64,000 nt of DNA from Actinomadura luzonensis (GTDB lineage Bacteria; Actinomycetota; Actinomycetes; Streptosporangiales; Streptosporangiaceae), in assembly GCF_022664455.2 (NCBI RefSeq), contig NZ_JAKRKC020000002.1, positions 2,294,001 through 2,358,000 on the forward strand, given 5' to 3'. A model generated the notes under the pieces. It ran no database searches. It worked only from the letters and a program-made list of their open reading frames with translations, and was not told where the DNA came from. Made by a program: the position numbers and the translations under genes. Shown one piece after another: positions 40,121-49,085 of this stretch; the first letter of the stretch is position 1, and every line of letters starts with the position of its first letter.

Positions 40121-41743
40121 ATGCGTCCGATACGCCTGGCCTGCGGCGTCACGGCCGCCCTGCTCGCCGCGGCCTGCGCCGCCACCGACGGGACGGGCGC
40201 CGCGCCCGCCTCCCCCGCCGCCCAGGAGACGGTCGCCCCCGGCTACCTCGCGCTCGCCGACGACAAGCTGCCCGCCGGCGGCGCGCTCAACGTGAGCGTG
40301 CACATCGACAGCGGCGCCGCCACCGGCTACGACCCGCAGCTCGCCGACGTCGCCTCCACCTGGCAGCTCCTGTCGCTGTCGTACGAGACGCTGGTCACCA
40401 TCGGCCCCGACTTCAGCGTCCAGCCGCTGCTGGCCGAGAAGTGGGAGACCCCCAGCCCCACCGAGTACGTCTTCCACCTGCGCCCCGGCGTCACCTTCTC
40501 CAACGGCCGGGCGATGACGGCCGACGACGTCGTCGGCAGCCTGAAGCGGCTGCTCGCCTCCAAGTCGGTGTGGCGCGGCCAGCTCGGCCCGGTCGAATCC
40601 GTGACCAAGGACGGCGACACGGCCGTCAAGGTCACGCTGGCGCAGCCGTACGCGCCGTTCCTCGCCGCCCTCGCCAACGTGCCGGCCGCGGTCCTGCCCA
40701 TGAAGGAGATCGGCGACAAGTCCCTCGACCCGGCCACCACGCTGCTCGGCACCGGCCCGTACGTCGTGCAGGACCACCGCCAGGACGTCTCCTGGACCTT
40801 CCGGCGCAACGACAGGTACTGGGCCGAGGGCAAGCCCGCCGCCGACACCCTCACCGTCACGATCGCCCCCGAGGAGGCCGCCCGCATCGCCGCCCTGCAG
40901 AACGGCGGCACCGCCCTCGCCACCCTCGGCAACGTCGACTCCGGGTCGATGCTGGCCGGCGCCGAGGACGTCAAGGTCGTCACCCAGGCCACCACCGACT
41001 TCTACTACCTGATGCTCAACACCCGGGCCGCCGGCTCGAAGTTCGCCGACCCCAGGGTCCGCCAGGCCGTCGCCATCGCGCTCGACCAGCGGCAGATCGC
41101 CGACGTGGCGCTCGGCGGCAAGGGCCGGCCCACCGCGATCACCCCGGCCGGGCTGCCCGGCGCCTGCGACCCCGCCGCCCTCCCGTCGGCCGGCAGGACC
41201 GTGGACGACGCCAGGAAGCTGCTGGCCGACGCGGGCGCGCAGAACCTGTCGTTCACGCTCAGCATCTTCAACACCGAGCCCGCCCCCGCCGTCGCCCAGG
41301 TCATCCAGCAGAACCTCCAGCAGGCCGGCATCACCGTCACGATCGAGCAGCTCGACGAGGCCAGCTGGTCGGGCAAGGTGTACGGCAAGGCGCCCGCCGA
41401 CTTCGACGCCGCCCTGTCCTGGTTCGCCGGCTACGCCGACCCCGGCATGGTCGCCAAGTGGTGGAACCCGGAGACGGCCGGCTTCAACGCCGGCTTCATG
41501 CGGCCCGACAAGGAGCTGAACGCGCTCATCGACGCGGCCAACAGCGGCACCGGGAACCGCGCCCAGGCCCTCACCGCCGCCTGCGCCAAGGCCGACACGG
41601 ACGCCCAGATGATCCCGCTCGTCACCCGCCCGGCCACCGTCGCCTACCGGGCCGACGCGCTCAGCCCCAGCCTCTACGCCACCGAGGGCTACGGCAACGT
41701 CCTGCGCCTGGTCGCCGACGCCCGCGTGAAGAAGTCGCGGTAG
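40121..41743 (+). CDS. ABC transporter substrate-binding lipoprotein, peptide/nickel (family 5)
   Basis: 540 residues with lipobox LLAAAC (Cys19). Family features: LNVSVHIDSGAATGYDPQ, YETLVTIGPDFSVQPLLAEKWETPSPTEYVFHLRPGVTFSNGRAMTADDVVGSL, LGTGPYVV, and the C-terminal DFDAALSWFAGYADPGMVAKWWN. Captures a peptide or other amide/amine ligand for the importer encoded next. RBS AGAGGAGAAGAGG; 14 bp after the amine oxidase. Confidence 0.9.
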   Translation: MRPIRLACGVTAALLAAACAATDGTGAAPASPAAQETVAPGYLALADDKLPAGGALNVSVHIDSGAATGYDPQLADVASTWQLLSLSYETLVTIGPDFSVQPLLAEKWETPSPTEYVFHLRPGVTFSNGRAMTADDVVGSLKRLLASKSVWRGQLGPVESVTKDGDTAVKVTLAQPYAPFLAALANVPAAVLPMKEIGDKSLDPATTLLGTGPYVVQDHRQDVSWTFRRNDRYWAEGKPAADTLTVTIAPEEAARIAALQNGGTALATLGNVDSGSMLAGAEDVKVVTQATTDFYYLMLNTRAAGSKFADPRVRQAVAIALDQRQIADVALGGKGRPTAITPAGLPGACDPAALPSAGRTVDDARKLLADAGAQNLSFTLSIFNTEPAPAVAQVIQQNLQQAGITVTIEQLDEASWSGKVYGKAPADFDAALSWFAGYADPGMVAKWWNPETAGFNAGFMRPDKELNALIDAANSGTGNRAQALTAACAKADTDAQMIPLVTRPATVAYRADALSPSLYATEGYGNVLRLVADARVKKSR

Positions 41744-41745
41744 CC

Positions 41746-42714
41746 ATGCGCCTGCTGATGTGGTGGTGCGGGCGGGCGCTCAGCTCGGCCGTCACGCTCC
41801 TCGGCGTCTCGGTGCTGATCTTCGCCGCGGTGCGGCTGATGCCGGGCGGCTTCGCCGAGACCGTGCTCGGGCCGTTCGCCACGGCCGCGCAGAGGGCCGA
41901 GCTGGCCACCCGCTACGGGCTGGACCAGCCGGTGTTCGTCCAGTACGGGCACTGGCTGGCCGCCGTCGCGGGCGGCGACCTCGGCGTCTCCATGATCAGC
42001 CGCGCGCCGGTCGGCGGCGAGCTGCTGGCCCGGCTGCCGGTGACCGCCGAGCTGACCCTGCTCGCCGTCGCGGTCAGCGTGCTCGCCGGGGTGCCGCTCG
42101 GCGTGCTCACCGCCGTCCGGGCCAGGCCGGGCGGCGGCGGCGCGGCCGGCCGGCTGCTCAGCGGCCTCGGCGTGAGCGTGCCGGAGTTCGTGCTCGGCAG
42201 CCTGGTCGTGTTCGTCTTCTCCCGGTACGCGCTCGGCCTGGAGGTCGGCCGTTGGGTGCCGTTCGGCGCGGACCCGGCGGCGAACCTGGCCACGATTATC
42301 CTGCCCGCCGCCGTCCTGTCCGTCTTCTCCGTCTCGGTCACCGCCCGCACGACCCGCGACGCCGTCATGAACGTGCTGGTCGAGCCGTACGTGACCGCCG
42401 CCGTCGGGCGCGGCGAGCCGCCGTGGGCGATCGTCCGCCACCACGTGCTGCGCAACGCCGCCACGCCGGTGGTCACGCTGGTCGGCACCACGATCGCGTA
42501 CCTGCTGGGCGGCGCGCTCATCGTGGAGCACGTCTTCAACCTGCCCGGCGTCGGGTCCTACGTCGTGCAGGCCGTCGGCCGCCGCGACTACGCCGTCGTC
42601 CAGGCCGGGGTGCTGCTCGCGGCGGGGGTGTTCATCGTCATGAACGTGCTGATCGACCTGCTCGTCGGGGTGCTCGACCCCCGGCTCGGCGTCACGGCGG
42701 GGAGGCGGGCATGA
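41746..42714 (+). CDS. Dipeptide-type ABC transporter permease, DppB-like
   Basis: 322 residues with six helices. N-terminal LTLLGVSVLIFAAVRLMPGGFAETVLG and YGLDQPVFVQYGHWLAAVAGGDLGVSM are diagnostic of DppB/OppB; the coupling loop is YVTAAVGRGEPPWAIVRHHVLRNAATPVV, followed by GGALIVEHVFNLPGVGSYVV. It starts 2 bp after the binding protein and its stop overlaps the second permease (ATGA). Confidence 0.92.
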   Translation: MRLLMWWCGRALSSAVTLLGVSVLIFAAVRLMPGGFAETVLGPFATAAQRAELATRYGLDQPVFVQYGHWLAAVAGGDLGVSMISRAPVGGELLARLPVTAELTLLAVAVSVLAGVPLGVLTAVRARPGGGGAAGRLLSGLGVSVPEFVLGSLVVFVFSRYALGLEVGRWVPFGADPAANLATIILPAAVLSVFSVSVTARTTRDAVMNVLVEPYVTAAVGRGEPPWAIVRHHVLRNAATPVVTLVGTTIAYLLGGALIVEHVFNLPGVGSYVVQAVGRRDYAVVQAGVLLAAGVFIVMNVLIDLLVGVLDPRLGVTAGRRA

Positions 42715-43529
42715 GGAGACTCGACCGGCTGACCGTCGCCGGGCTCGCCTGCCTGGCGCTGCTCACGGCGCTGGCGCTGGCCGGCGCCGCCGGGCTCGGC
42801 GGCGACCCGGACGCCATCGCCGGGCCGCGCCTGCGCCCGCCCGGCCCCGGCTGGTGGCTCGGCACCGACAACCTGGGCCGCTCGGTGCTGCCCCGCGTGC
42901 TGGAGGGCGTCGGCACGACGCTGCTGCTGTCCTCGGCGGCCGTGCTCGTCACCGCCGCGCTCAGCGTCACCCTCGGCATCGTCGCCGGCTACCGCGGCGG
43001 CTGGCTCAACGAGCTGGTCATGCGCGTGGTGGAGGTGCTGTACTCGTTCCCGGCCATCGTGCTGGCGATCCTGGTCGCCGCCGTGCTCGGCCCCGGCCGC
43101 ACGGCCGCCCTGGCCGCCATCGTGCTGGTCACCATCCCGCTGATGACCCGGCTGGTCCGGGCCGCCGCCGCGGCCGTCTCCCAGCGCGACTACGTCACCT
43201 CCGCCGTCATCAGCGGCGCCCGGCTGCCCCGCGTGCTGGCCCGGCACGTGCTGCCCAACGTGGCCGGCACCGTCGCCGTGCAGGGCACGTACGCGCTGTC
43301 GGTCGGCATCGCGGTCGAGGGCGGGCTGAGCTTCCTCGGCTTCGGCGTGCAACCGCCGCAGGCGTCGCTCGGCGTGCTCATCCAGCAGGGCGGCACGTAC
43401 ATGATCGCGGCGCCCTGGCTGATCCTCGGCCCCGGCGTCGTGCTCGTGGCGGCCATCCTGGCCATCAACGTGGTCGGCGACGGCCTCCGCGACCGCCTCG
43501 AACCACGCGAAGCGAGGTCTTTGACATGA
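42711..43529 (+). CDS. Dipeptide-type ABC transporter permease, DppC-like
   Basis: 272 residues, six helices. WLGTDNLGRSVLPRVLEG is the DppC/OppC periplasmic motif, followed by LGIVAGYRGGWLNELVMRVVEVLYSFPAIVLAILV and the coupling loop YVTSAVISGARLPRVLARHVLPNV, ending with LSFLGFGVQPPQASLGVLI. ATGA overlaps with both neighbours indicate equal production of the transporter parts. Confidence 0.92.
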   Translation: MRRLDRLTVAGLACLALLTALALAGAAGLGGDPDAIAGPRLRPPGPGWWLGTDNLGRSVLPRVLEGVGTTLLLSSAAVLVTAALSVTLGIVAGYRGGWLNELVMRVVEVLYSFPAIVLAILVAAVLGPGRTAALAAIVLVTIPLMTRLVRAAAAAVSQRDYVTSAVISGARLPRVLARHVLPNVAGTVAVQGTYALSVGIAVEGGLSFLGFGVQPPQASLGVLIQQGGTYMIAAPWLILGPGVVLVAAILAINVVGDGLRDRLEPREARSLT

Positions 43530-44476
43530 GCCTGCTCACCGTGCGCAACCTGGTGATCGACTATCCGGGGACGCGCGCGCTCGACGGCGCCGACCTGGAC
43601 CTGGCGCAGGGGGAGACGCTGGGGCTGGTCGGCGAGAGCGGGTCGGGCAAGTCGACGCTCGGCGCCGCCGTCGGCCGGCTGCTGCCCCCGTCCGCGCGGC
43701 GCGGCGAGGGGGAGGTGCTGGTGGCGGGGGAGCCGGTGTTCGACCTGCCCGCCAAGCGGCTGCGGCACCTCCGCAGGCGGCACCTCGGGTTCGTCTTCCA
43801 GGACCCGATCGCCTCGCTCGACCCGACCAAGCGCGTCGGCGCGCAGCTCCGCCTGGTGCTCGGGCGCGGCGGGGACCCGGCCTTCCACCTCGGCCGGGTC
43901 CGGCTGGCCGACCCGCGAGTGGCGCGCTCCTACCCGCACCAGCTGTCGGGCGGCATGGCGCAGCGCGTGGCCCTCGCCCTGGCCATGGCCGGCTCGCCCG
44001 AGCTGCTGGTCGCCGACGAGCCGACCGCCGCCCTGGACAGCCAGGTGCGGGAGGAGGTGTCCGACGTGGTCTTCGCGCTGGCCGCCGAGGCGGGCACGAG
44101 CATCCTGTGGCTGAGCCACGACCTGCCGGCCGTGGCGCGGCGCTGCGACCGGGTGGCCGTCATGTACGGCGGCCGGGTGGTGGAGCGCGGGCCCGCCCGG
44201 GAGGTGCTGGGCCGGCCCGCGCACCCGTACACGGCGGCGCTGGCCCGCTCGTCCCCGGCGGCCGCGGCGCCCGGGGTGCGGCTGGCGCCGGTGCCGGGCC
44301 CGCCCGCCGGTGCTCGGCGGCCCGCGCCGGGCTGCGCGTTCGCGCCGCGCTGCGCGTTCGCCGTCGAGCGGTGCGCGCACGAGCGGCCCGCGCCCGTGCG
44401 GGTGCGCGAGCAGGACGTGTTGTGCCACCGCGCCGCCGAGCCGGCCGTGCGCGCCGCGCAGGAGGTGGGCGCGTGA
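43526..44476 (+). CDS. Dipeptide-type ABC transporter ATPase, DppD-like
   Basis: 316 residues. Walker A GESGSGKST (about residues 36-44), Q-loop FVFQDPIASLDPTKRV, signature LSGGMAQRVALALA, Walker B LLVADEPTAALD, H-loop WLSHD. The C-terminal oligopeptide-ATPase extension contains the Cys cluster CAFAPRCAFAVERC typical of an iron-sulfur or metal motif in this subgroup. Coupled to both neighbours by 4-base overlaps. Confidence 0.92.
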   Translation: MSLLTVRNLVIDYPGTRALDGADLDLAQGETLGLVGESGSGKSTLGAAVGRLLPPSARRGEGEVLVAGEPVFDLPAKRLRHLRRRHLGFVFQDPIASLDPTKRVGAQLRLVLGRGGDPAFHLGRVRLADPRVARSYPHQLSGGMAQRVALALAMAGSPELLVADEPTAALDSQVREEVSDVVFALAAEAGTSILWLSHDLPAVARRCDRVAVMYGGRVVERGPAREVLGRPAHPYTAALARSSPAAAAPGVRLAPVPGPPAGARRPAPGCAFAPRCAFAVERCAHERPAPVRVREQDVLCHRAAEPAVRAAQEVGA

Positions 44477-45210
44477 TCCTCGAACTGGACGACGTCACCG
44501 TCACCTTCGCCGCCGGCTCGCCGCTGCGCCGCGTGCACCTGAACGCCGTGCGGCACGTCTCGCTGGCCGTCGCCCCCGGCGAGATCCTCGGCCTGGTCGG
44601 CGAGTCCGGCTCGGGCAAGACCACCACCGGCCGGGTCGCGCTCGGCCTGCAACGGCCGGGCGCCGGGACGGTGCGGTTCGACGGCCGTCCCTTCCCGAGG
44701 CGGCGGCGCGAGCTGGCCGGGCGCATGCAGGCGGTGCTGCAGCATCCGCACTGGTCGCTCAACCCGCGCCTGCGGGTCGGGCAGAGCGTCGCCGAGCCGC
44801 TGACCGTGCTCGGCCGTCCCGCCGGGGACGCCGTCGCCGAGATGCTGGAGCACGTCGGGCTGGAGGCGTCGTTCGCCGCCCGCTACCCGCACGAGCTGTC
44901 GGGCGGCCAGCGCCAACGCGTCTCGATCGCCCGCGCCCTGGTCACCCGGCCCGGCTTCATCGTCTTCGACGAGGCCGTGAGCGCGCTGGACGTCTCCGTC
45001 CAGGTGCAGATCCTCAACCTGGTCAAGGACCTGCGGGCCGAGTACGGCTTCAGCGCCCTGTTCATCTCCCACGACCTCGGCGCGGTGCGCTACCTCGCCG
45101 ACCGGATCGCCGTCATGCGGCACGGCGAGATCGTCGAGACCGCCGACACCGCGACGTTCTACGCCGCGCCGTCCCACCCGTACTCCAAGCAGCTCCTGGA
45201 GGCCCTGTGA
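44473..45210 (+). CDS. Dipeptide-type ABC transporter ATPase, DppF-like
   Basis: 245 residues. Walker A GESGSGKTT, QHPHWSLNPRLRV at the Q-loop, signature LSGGQRQRVSIARA, Walker B IVFDEAVSALD and H-loop FISHDLGAVRYLADRIAVM. Shorter than full DppF because it ends at PSHPYSKQLLEAL without the Cys extension. GTG start overlapping the previous stop; its own stop overlaps the peptidase start. Confidence 0.92.
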   Translation: MILELDDVTVTFAAGSPLRRVHLNAVRHVSLAVAPGEILGLVGESGSGKTTTGRVALGLQRPGAGTVRFDGRPFPRRRRELAGRMQAVLQHPHWSLNPRLRVGQSVAEPLTVLGRPAGDAVAEMLEHVGLEASFAARYPHELSGGQRQRVSIARALVTRPGFIVFDEAVSALDVSVQVQILNLVKDLRAEYGFSALFISHDLGAVRYLADRIAVMRHGEIVETADTATFYAAPSHPYSKQLLEAL

Positions 45211-46193
45211 CCATCGAGCCGAGAACCGCCCGCCCGTCGGCGTTCGCGCCGGGCGTGCCGCGCAACGCGGACCTGCCGCTCAGCCCGCAGCCCAGCCCGG
45301 GCCGCGGCGCGGTCGCCTTCGACCTGCCGGGCGTGCTGGTCGGCACCGCCGAGTACGCCGAGGGCCCGACGGGCTGCACGGTCGTGCACATCCCGGCCGG
45401 GGCGCGCACCGCCGTGGACGCGCGCGGCGGCGCGGTCGGCCTGAGCGGCGGCTACGACTTCAACCACGCGATCTGCCTGGCCGGCGGCTCGGTGTACGGC
45501 CTGGCCGCGGCCGCCGGCGTCAGCGACGAGCTGCTGGCCCGCCGTGACAACCGCACCCGCTGGGACGACCTCCAGCTCGTCTCCGGCGCGGTCATCTACG
45601 ACTTCTCGGCCCGCGACACGGCCGTCTACCCGGACGCCGAGCTGGGCCGGGCCGCGCTGCGCGCCGCGGTGTCGGGCTCCTTCCCGGTGGGCCGGTGCGG
45701 CGCGGGCCGCACCGCGAGCGCGGGCAAGGTCGAGTTCGGCCGGGCCGAGTTCGCCGGGCAGGGCGCCGCGTTCGGCGTGTTCGGCGAGGCCAAGGTGCTG
45801 GTCGCGACCGTGGTCAACGCCGTGGGCGCGGTCGTGGACCGGACCGGCGCGGTCGTGCGCGGCAACTACCACAGTGAGCTGGGCGAGCGCCGGCACCCGA
45901 GGCTCGACTACGCCGAGACGGTTGGCGACCCGTCCCCTTCGGTGATGGGCAACACGACGCTGACGGTCATGGTGACCAACGTCCGGCTGAGCGACGTCGA
46001 GCTGCTGCAGGTCGGCAGGCAGGTGCACAGCTCCATGCACCGCGGCATCCAGCCGTTCCACACGCTGACCGACGGCGACGTGCTGTTCGCGATGACCACC
46101 GACGAGGTGGACCTCACCGGCGTCAAGCCCACCGGCCTCGGCACGCTCGCCTCCGAGGTCGCCTGGGACGCGATCCTGAGCGCGGCGGAGTAG
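45207..46193 (+). CDS. P1-family (DmpA/S58-like) N-terminal-nucleophile aminopeptidase
   Basis: 328 residues. Family features: GVLVGTAEYAEGPTGCTVVHIPAGA, GGAVGLSGGYDFNHAICLAGGSVYGLAAAAGV, GRCGAGRTASAGKV, and the self-cleavage region SVMGNTTLTVMVTNV, with a Thr pair as likely nucleophile. Relatives hydrolyse L- or D-aminopeptides, beta-amino peptides or other small amides in the cytoplasm. GTG start overlapping the ATPase stop. Probably cleaves the amide imported by the Dpp-type system. Confidence 0.85.
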   Translation: MTIEPRTARPSAFAPGVPRNADLPLSPQPSPGRGAVAFDLPGVLVGTAEYAEGPTGCTVVHIPAGARTAVDARGGAVGLSGGYDFNHAICLAGGSVYGLAAAAGVSDELLARRDNRTRWDDLQLVSGAVIYDFSARDTAVYPDAELGRAALRAAVSGSFPVGRCGAGRTASAGKVEFGRAEFAGQGAAFGVFGEAKVLVATVVNAVGAVVDRTGAVVRGNYHSELGERRHPRLDYAETVGDPSPSVMGNTTLTVMVTNVRLSDVELLQVGRQVHSSMHRGIQPFHTLTDGDVLFAMTTDEVDLTGVKPTGLGTLASEVAWDAILSAAE

Positions 46194-46197
46194 CGGC

Positions 46198-46794
46198 GTG
46201 CACGTCTTCCCGCGGTACGCCGCGGCCCGCCCCGAGCAGGCCGCCGAGCTGGTCAGGAGCAACCCGTTCGCGCTGGTCGTCAGCGCCGTGGACGGCGTCC
46301 CCGTGGCCACGCACGCCCCCGTGATCCTGGAGGGGGACGCCGTCGAGGGCGGCACGCTGCTCGGCCACATGGCCCGCGCCAACCCGCACTGGCGCTCGTT
46401 CGCGTCCTCGCCCGACGTGCTGGTGGTCTTCTCGGGCCCGCACGGCTACGTCTCGCCCACCGTGTACGCCACCGACCCGGCCGTCCCCACCTGGGACTAC
46501 GCGGCGGTGCACGCCACCGGCCGGGTCGAGCTGGCCGAGGACGCCCTCGACGTGGTCGAGCGCACGGTCGCCGCCCTGGAGGCGCCGCGCGACCCGGCCT
46601 GGACGCCCACGCCGGCCTCCAGGGAGAGGTTCCGGGCGCTGCTGCCCGGGGTAGTGGCCTTCCGGGTGCGGGTACGCACCGAGCAGAGCATGTTCAAGCT
46701 GAGCCAGGACCTCGACGCGGAGCGGTACGCGCGCGTGCGCGAGGCGTTCGCCGCCGACAACCCCGGGCTCGCCGACCTGATGGACCGTTCATGA
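46198..46794 (+). CDS. PaiB-family FMN-binding protein
   Basis: 198 residues. HVFPRYAAARPEQAAELVRSNPFALVVS, THAPVILEG, GHMARANPHWRSF, VVFSGPHGYVSPTVY, VPTWDYAAVHATGRVEL and FKLSQD match PaiB, a flavin-reductase-like split-barrel fold implicated in negative regulation in Bacillus. No helix-turn-helix is visible, so a flavin-binding enzyme or redox protein is as likely. GTG start 4 bp after the peptidase; its stop overlaps the C45 hydrolase start. Confidence 0.85.
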   Translation: MHVFPRYAAARPEQAAELVRSNPFALVVSAVDGVPVATHAPVILEGDAVEGGTLLGHMARANPHWRSFASSPDVLVVFSGPHGYVSPTVYATDPAVPTWDYAAVHATGRVELAEDALDVVERTVAALEAPRDPAWTPTPASRERFRALLPGVVAFRVRVRTEQSMFKLSQDLDAERYARVREAFAADNPGLADLMDRS

Positions 46795-47858
46795 CCTTCC
46801 CCGCGTTCGCCTCCACCCAACTCGACCCCCGCGCCCGCGGCAAGGAGCTCGGCACCGCCCGGCGCGCGGCCATCACCGCCAACCTGGCCGGTTACGGCGA
46901 CCTGTTCGCCGCCGCCGGGGCGTCCCCGCCGCAGGTCCGGGCGTGGGGCGAGCGGGCGCTGGAACGCAGCGCCGCCTGGTCGCCGCGGCTGGCCGAGGAG
47001 CTGGCCGGCATCGCCGCCGGCGCCGGCCTGGAGCCCTGGCAGGTCGCCGCCGTCAACGCCCGCACCGAGATCCTGGCGGCGGTGGCGGCGACCGGCGAGG
47101 GGGAGTGCTCGACCTCCGTCGTGCTGCCCGGCGGCGGGGCCGCGCCGCGCACCGTGCAGACCTGGGACTGGCACGACCACCTGCGCGAGGCGCCCATGCT
47201 GTGGGAGCTGGAGCCGTTCCCCGGCCACGTGGTGCGCACGTTCACCGAGGCCGGGGTGCTGGCCAAGATCGGGGTGAGCACGGCCGGGCTGGGCGTGCAC
47301 TTCAACATCCTGCGCCACCGCTCCGACCACGCCGAGCTGGGCGTGCCGGTGCACCTGATCGCGCGCCGCATCCTGGACGAGGCCGCCACGGTCGAGGAGG
47401 CCGCCGCGCTCGCCCGCTCGGCCACGGTCTCGGCCTCCACGGTCATCACCGTCGTCACCGGGCGGGCCGCGGCCTCGATCGAGATCTCCCCGGCGGGGGT
47501 CGCCGTCATCCCCAACGGTCCTGACGGCGTCCTGCAGCACTGCAACCACTTCCTCGACGCGGCGCTCGCGGAGGGGGAGCGGCACGCCACCGACCGGCCC
47601 AGCACCTACGAGCGGCTGCGGCACCTCAGCGAGCACGTCGAGGAGCTGGGCGGCGAGGACCCGACCGGGCGGGCCAGGGCCATGCTGAGCCACGGCCCCG
47701 AGCACGCCCCCGTCTGCGCTCACCCCGACCTGAGCCAGCCGATCGACCAGCGGTGGGAGACGCTGGCCACGATCGCGCTCGACCTGCCCGCGGCGCGGCT
47801 GCGGGTGCACAGGGGCGGGCCCTGCCAGGTCACCGAGGAGACCTGGCAGGTGTTCTGA
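46791..47858 (+). CDS. C45-family peptidase / acyl-CoA:6-aminopenicillanate acyltransferase-like hydrolase
   Basis: 355 residues, Ntn-hydrolase fold. Autoprocessing would free Cys106 (GECSTSVV); other landmarks are VNARTEIL, VQTWDWHDHL, GVLAKIGVSTAGLGVHFNIL and CNHF. The family includes penicillin acyltransferase, N-acyl amino acid hydrolases and amidases, so hydrolysis of an N-acyl amine or amino acid is plausible. ATGA overlap with PaiB. Last gene of the operon; its final codons and stop contain a hairpin. Confidence 0.87.
   Translation: MTFPAFASTQLDPRARGKELGTARRAAITANLAGYGDLFAAAGASPPQVRAWGERALERSAAWSPRLAEELAGIAAGAGLEPWQVAAVNARTEILAAVAATGEGECSTSVVLPGGGAAPRTVQTWDWHDHLREAPMLWELEPFPGHVVRTFTEAGVLAKIGVSTAGLGVHFNILRHRSDHAELGVPVHLIARRILDEAATVEEAAALARSATVSASTVITVVTGRAAASIEISPAGVAVIPNGPDGVLQHCNHFLDAALAEGERHATDRPSTYERLRHLSEHVEELGGEDPTGRARAMLSHGPEHAPVCAHPDLSQPIDQRWETLATIALDLPAARLRVHRGGPCQVTEETWQVF
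47821..47850. terminator. Hairpin encoded in the 3' end of the C45 gene
   Basis: Perfect 11-bp stem CCTGCCAGGTC / GACCTGGCAGG, 8-nt loop, ending 8 bp before the end of the stop codon. The convergent dehydrogenase gene ends only 4 bp beyond, leaving no intergenic space for another terminator. Confidence 0.6.
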
Positions 47859-47862
47859 GGCG

Positions 47863-49026
47863 TCAGTGGAAGGCGGGGATCCCGGTCAGCGCCCGGCCCA
47901 GCACCAGCGTGTGGATCTCCGAGGTGCCCTCGTAGGTGAGCACCGACTCCAGGTTCACCGCGTGCCGGATCACCGGGTACTCCAGCGTGATCCCGCTCGC
48001 GCCGAGCAGGGTGCGGCAGGTCCTGGCGATCTCCAGGGCCTCGCGCACGTTGTTCAGCTTGCCGGCGCTCACCTGCTCGGGGGTGAGCGCGCCGGCCTCC
48101 TTCAGCCGGCCGAGATGCAGCGCGAGCAGCAGGCCCTTGCCCAGCTCGACGGCCATGCCGGCGAGCTTCTCCTGGGTGAGCTGGTAGGAGGCGAGCGGCC
48201 GGGCGAACACCTGGCGCTCGCCGGCGTAGGCGATGGCCGTCTCCAGGCAGTCGAGGGCCGCGCCCATGGCGCCGAACACGATGCCGAACCGGGCCTCGTT
48301 GAGGCAGCTCAGCGGCCCGGACAGGCCGCGGGCCGCCGGGAGCATCGCCGCGGCGGGCAGCCGGACGCCGTCCAGCACCAGCTCGCTGGTCACGCTCGCG
48401 CGGAGGGAGACCTTGTGCTTGACGTCGTTGACGGTGAGGCCCCGGGTGCCGGCCGGGACGAGGAAGCCCCTGATGCCGTCGCCGGTCCTGGCCCAGACCA
48501 CGGCCACGTCGGCGACGGAGCCGTTGGTGATCCACATCTTGGTGCCGTTCAGCACCCAGTCGCCGCCCTCGCGCCTGGCCGTGGTGCGCATGCCGGCCGG
48601 GTCGGAGCCGAAGTCCGGCTCGGTGAGGCCGAAGCAGCCGATGGCCTCGCCGGCCGCCATCCGGGGCAGCCATTCGCGCTTCTGCTCCTCGCTGCCGTGC
48701 TTCCAGATGGCGTACATGGCGAGCGAGCCCTGTACCGACACCAGGCTGCGCAGGCCGGAGTCGGCGGCCTCCAGCTCCAGGCAGGCCAGGCCGTAGGCGA
48801 CCGCGCCCATGCCGGCGCAGCCGTAGCCGTCCAGGTGCATGCCGAGCACGCCGAGCTCGCCGAGGGCGCGGGCCAGCTCGCGGGCGGGCAGCTCGCCGCG
48901 TTCGAACCAGGTGGCGACGTGCGGGCGGATCTCCCGGTCACACAGCTTCCTGACGGTGGCCCTGATCTCGCGTTCCTCGTCGGAGAGCAGGGTGTCGAGG
49001 GCGAACAGGGCGGTGGGCGAGATCAT
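47863..49026 (-). CDS. Acyl-CoA dehydrogenase, glutaryl-CoA dehydrogenase-like
   Basis: 387 residues; ATG at 49026 preceded by GGAGG. FAD/ACAD features: GCFGLTEPDFGSDPAGMRTTA, WITNGSVADVAVVWA, and the catalytic-Glu region TYEGTSEIHTLVLGRALTGIPAF. The ending and the GYGCAGMGAVAYGL segment resemble glutaryl-CoA dehydrogenases, which oxidise and decarboxylate glutaryl-CoA to crotonyl-CoA. Divergent from an aldehyde dehydrogenase, a class III CoA-transferase and GntR, supporting a glutarate-type route. Other short-chain acyl-CoA substrates cannot be excluded. Confidence 0.85.
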   Translation of the reverse strand: MISPTALFALDTLLSDEEREIRATVRKLCDREIRPHVATWFERGELPARELARALGELGVLGMHLDGYGCAGMGAVAYGLACLELEAADSGLRSLVSVQGSLAMYAIWKHGSEEQKREWLPRMAAGEAIGCFGLTEPDFGSDPAGMRTTARREGGDWVLNGTKMWITNGSVADVAVVWARTGDGIRGFLVPAGTRGLTVNDVKHKVSLRASVTSELVLDGVRLPAAAMLPAARGLSGPLSCLNEARFGIVFGAMGAALDCLETAIAYAGERQVFARPLASYQLTQEKLAGMAVELGKGLLLALHLGRLKEAGALTPEQVSAGKLNNVREALEIARTCRTLLGASGITLEYPVIRHAVNLESVLTYEGTSEIHTLVLGRALTGIPAFH

Positions 49027-49041
49027 CCTGGCCTCCGTATT

Positions 49042-49068
49042 TTGGATCCAATATTGAAAATCCAATAT
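49042..49068. promoter_or_regulatory. GntR-type operator in the divergent promoter
   Basis: AT-rich cluster with TTGGATCCAA (49042-49051, perfect palindrome) and ATATTG-N6-CAATAT (49051-49068). Read leftward it contains ATATTGGAT twice. Such TTGGATCCAA-like dyads are common for FCD-type GntR regulators, and one is encoded at the end of the divergent operon. Confidence 0.7.
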
Positions 49069-49085
49069 GACACAGTTAGGGTGCG

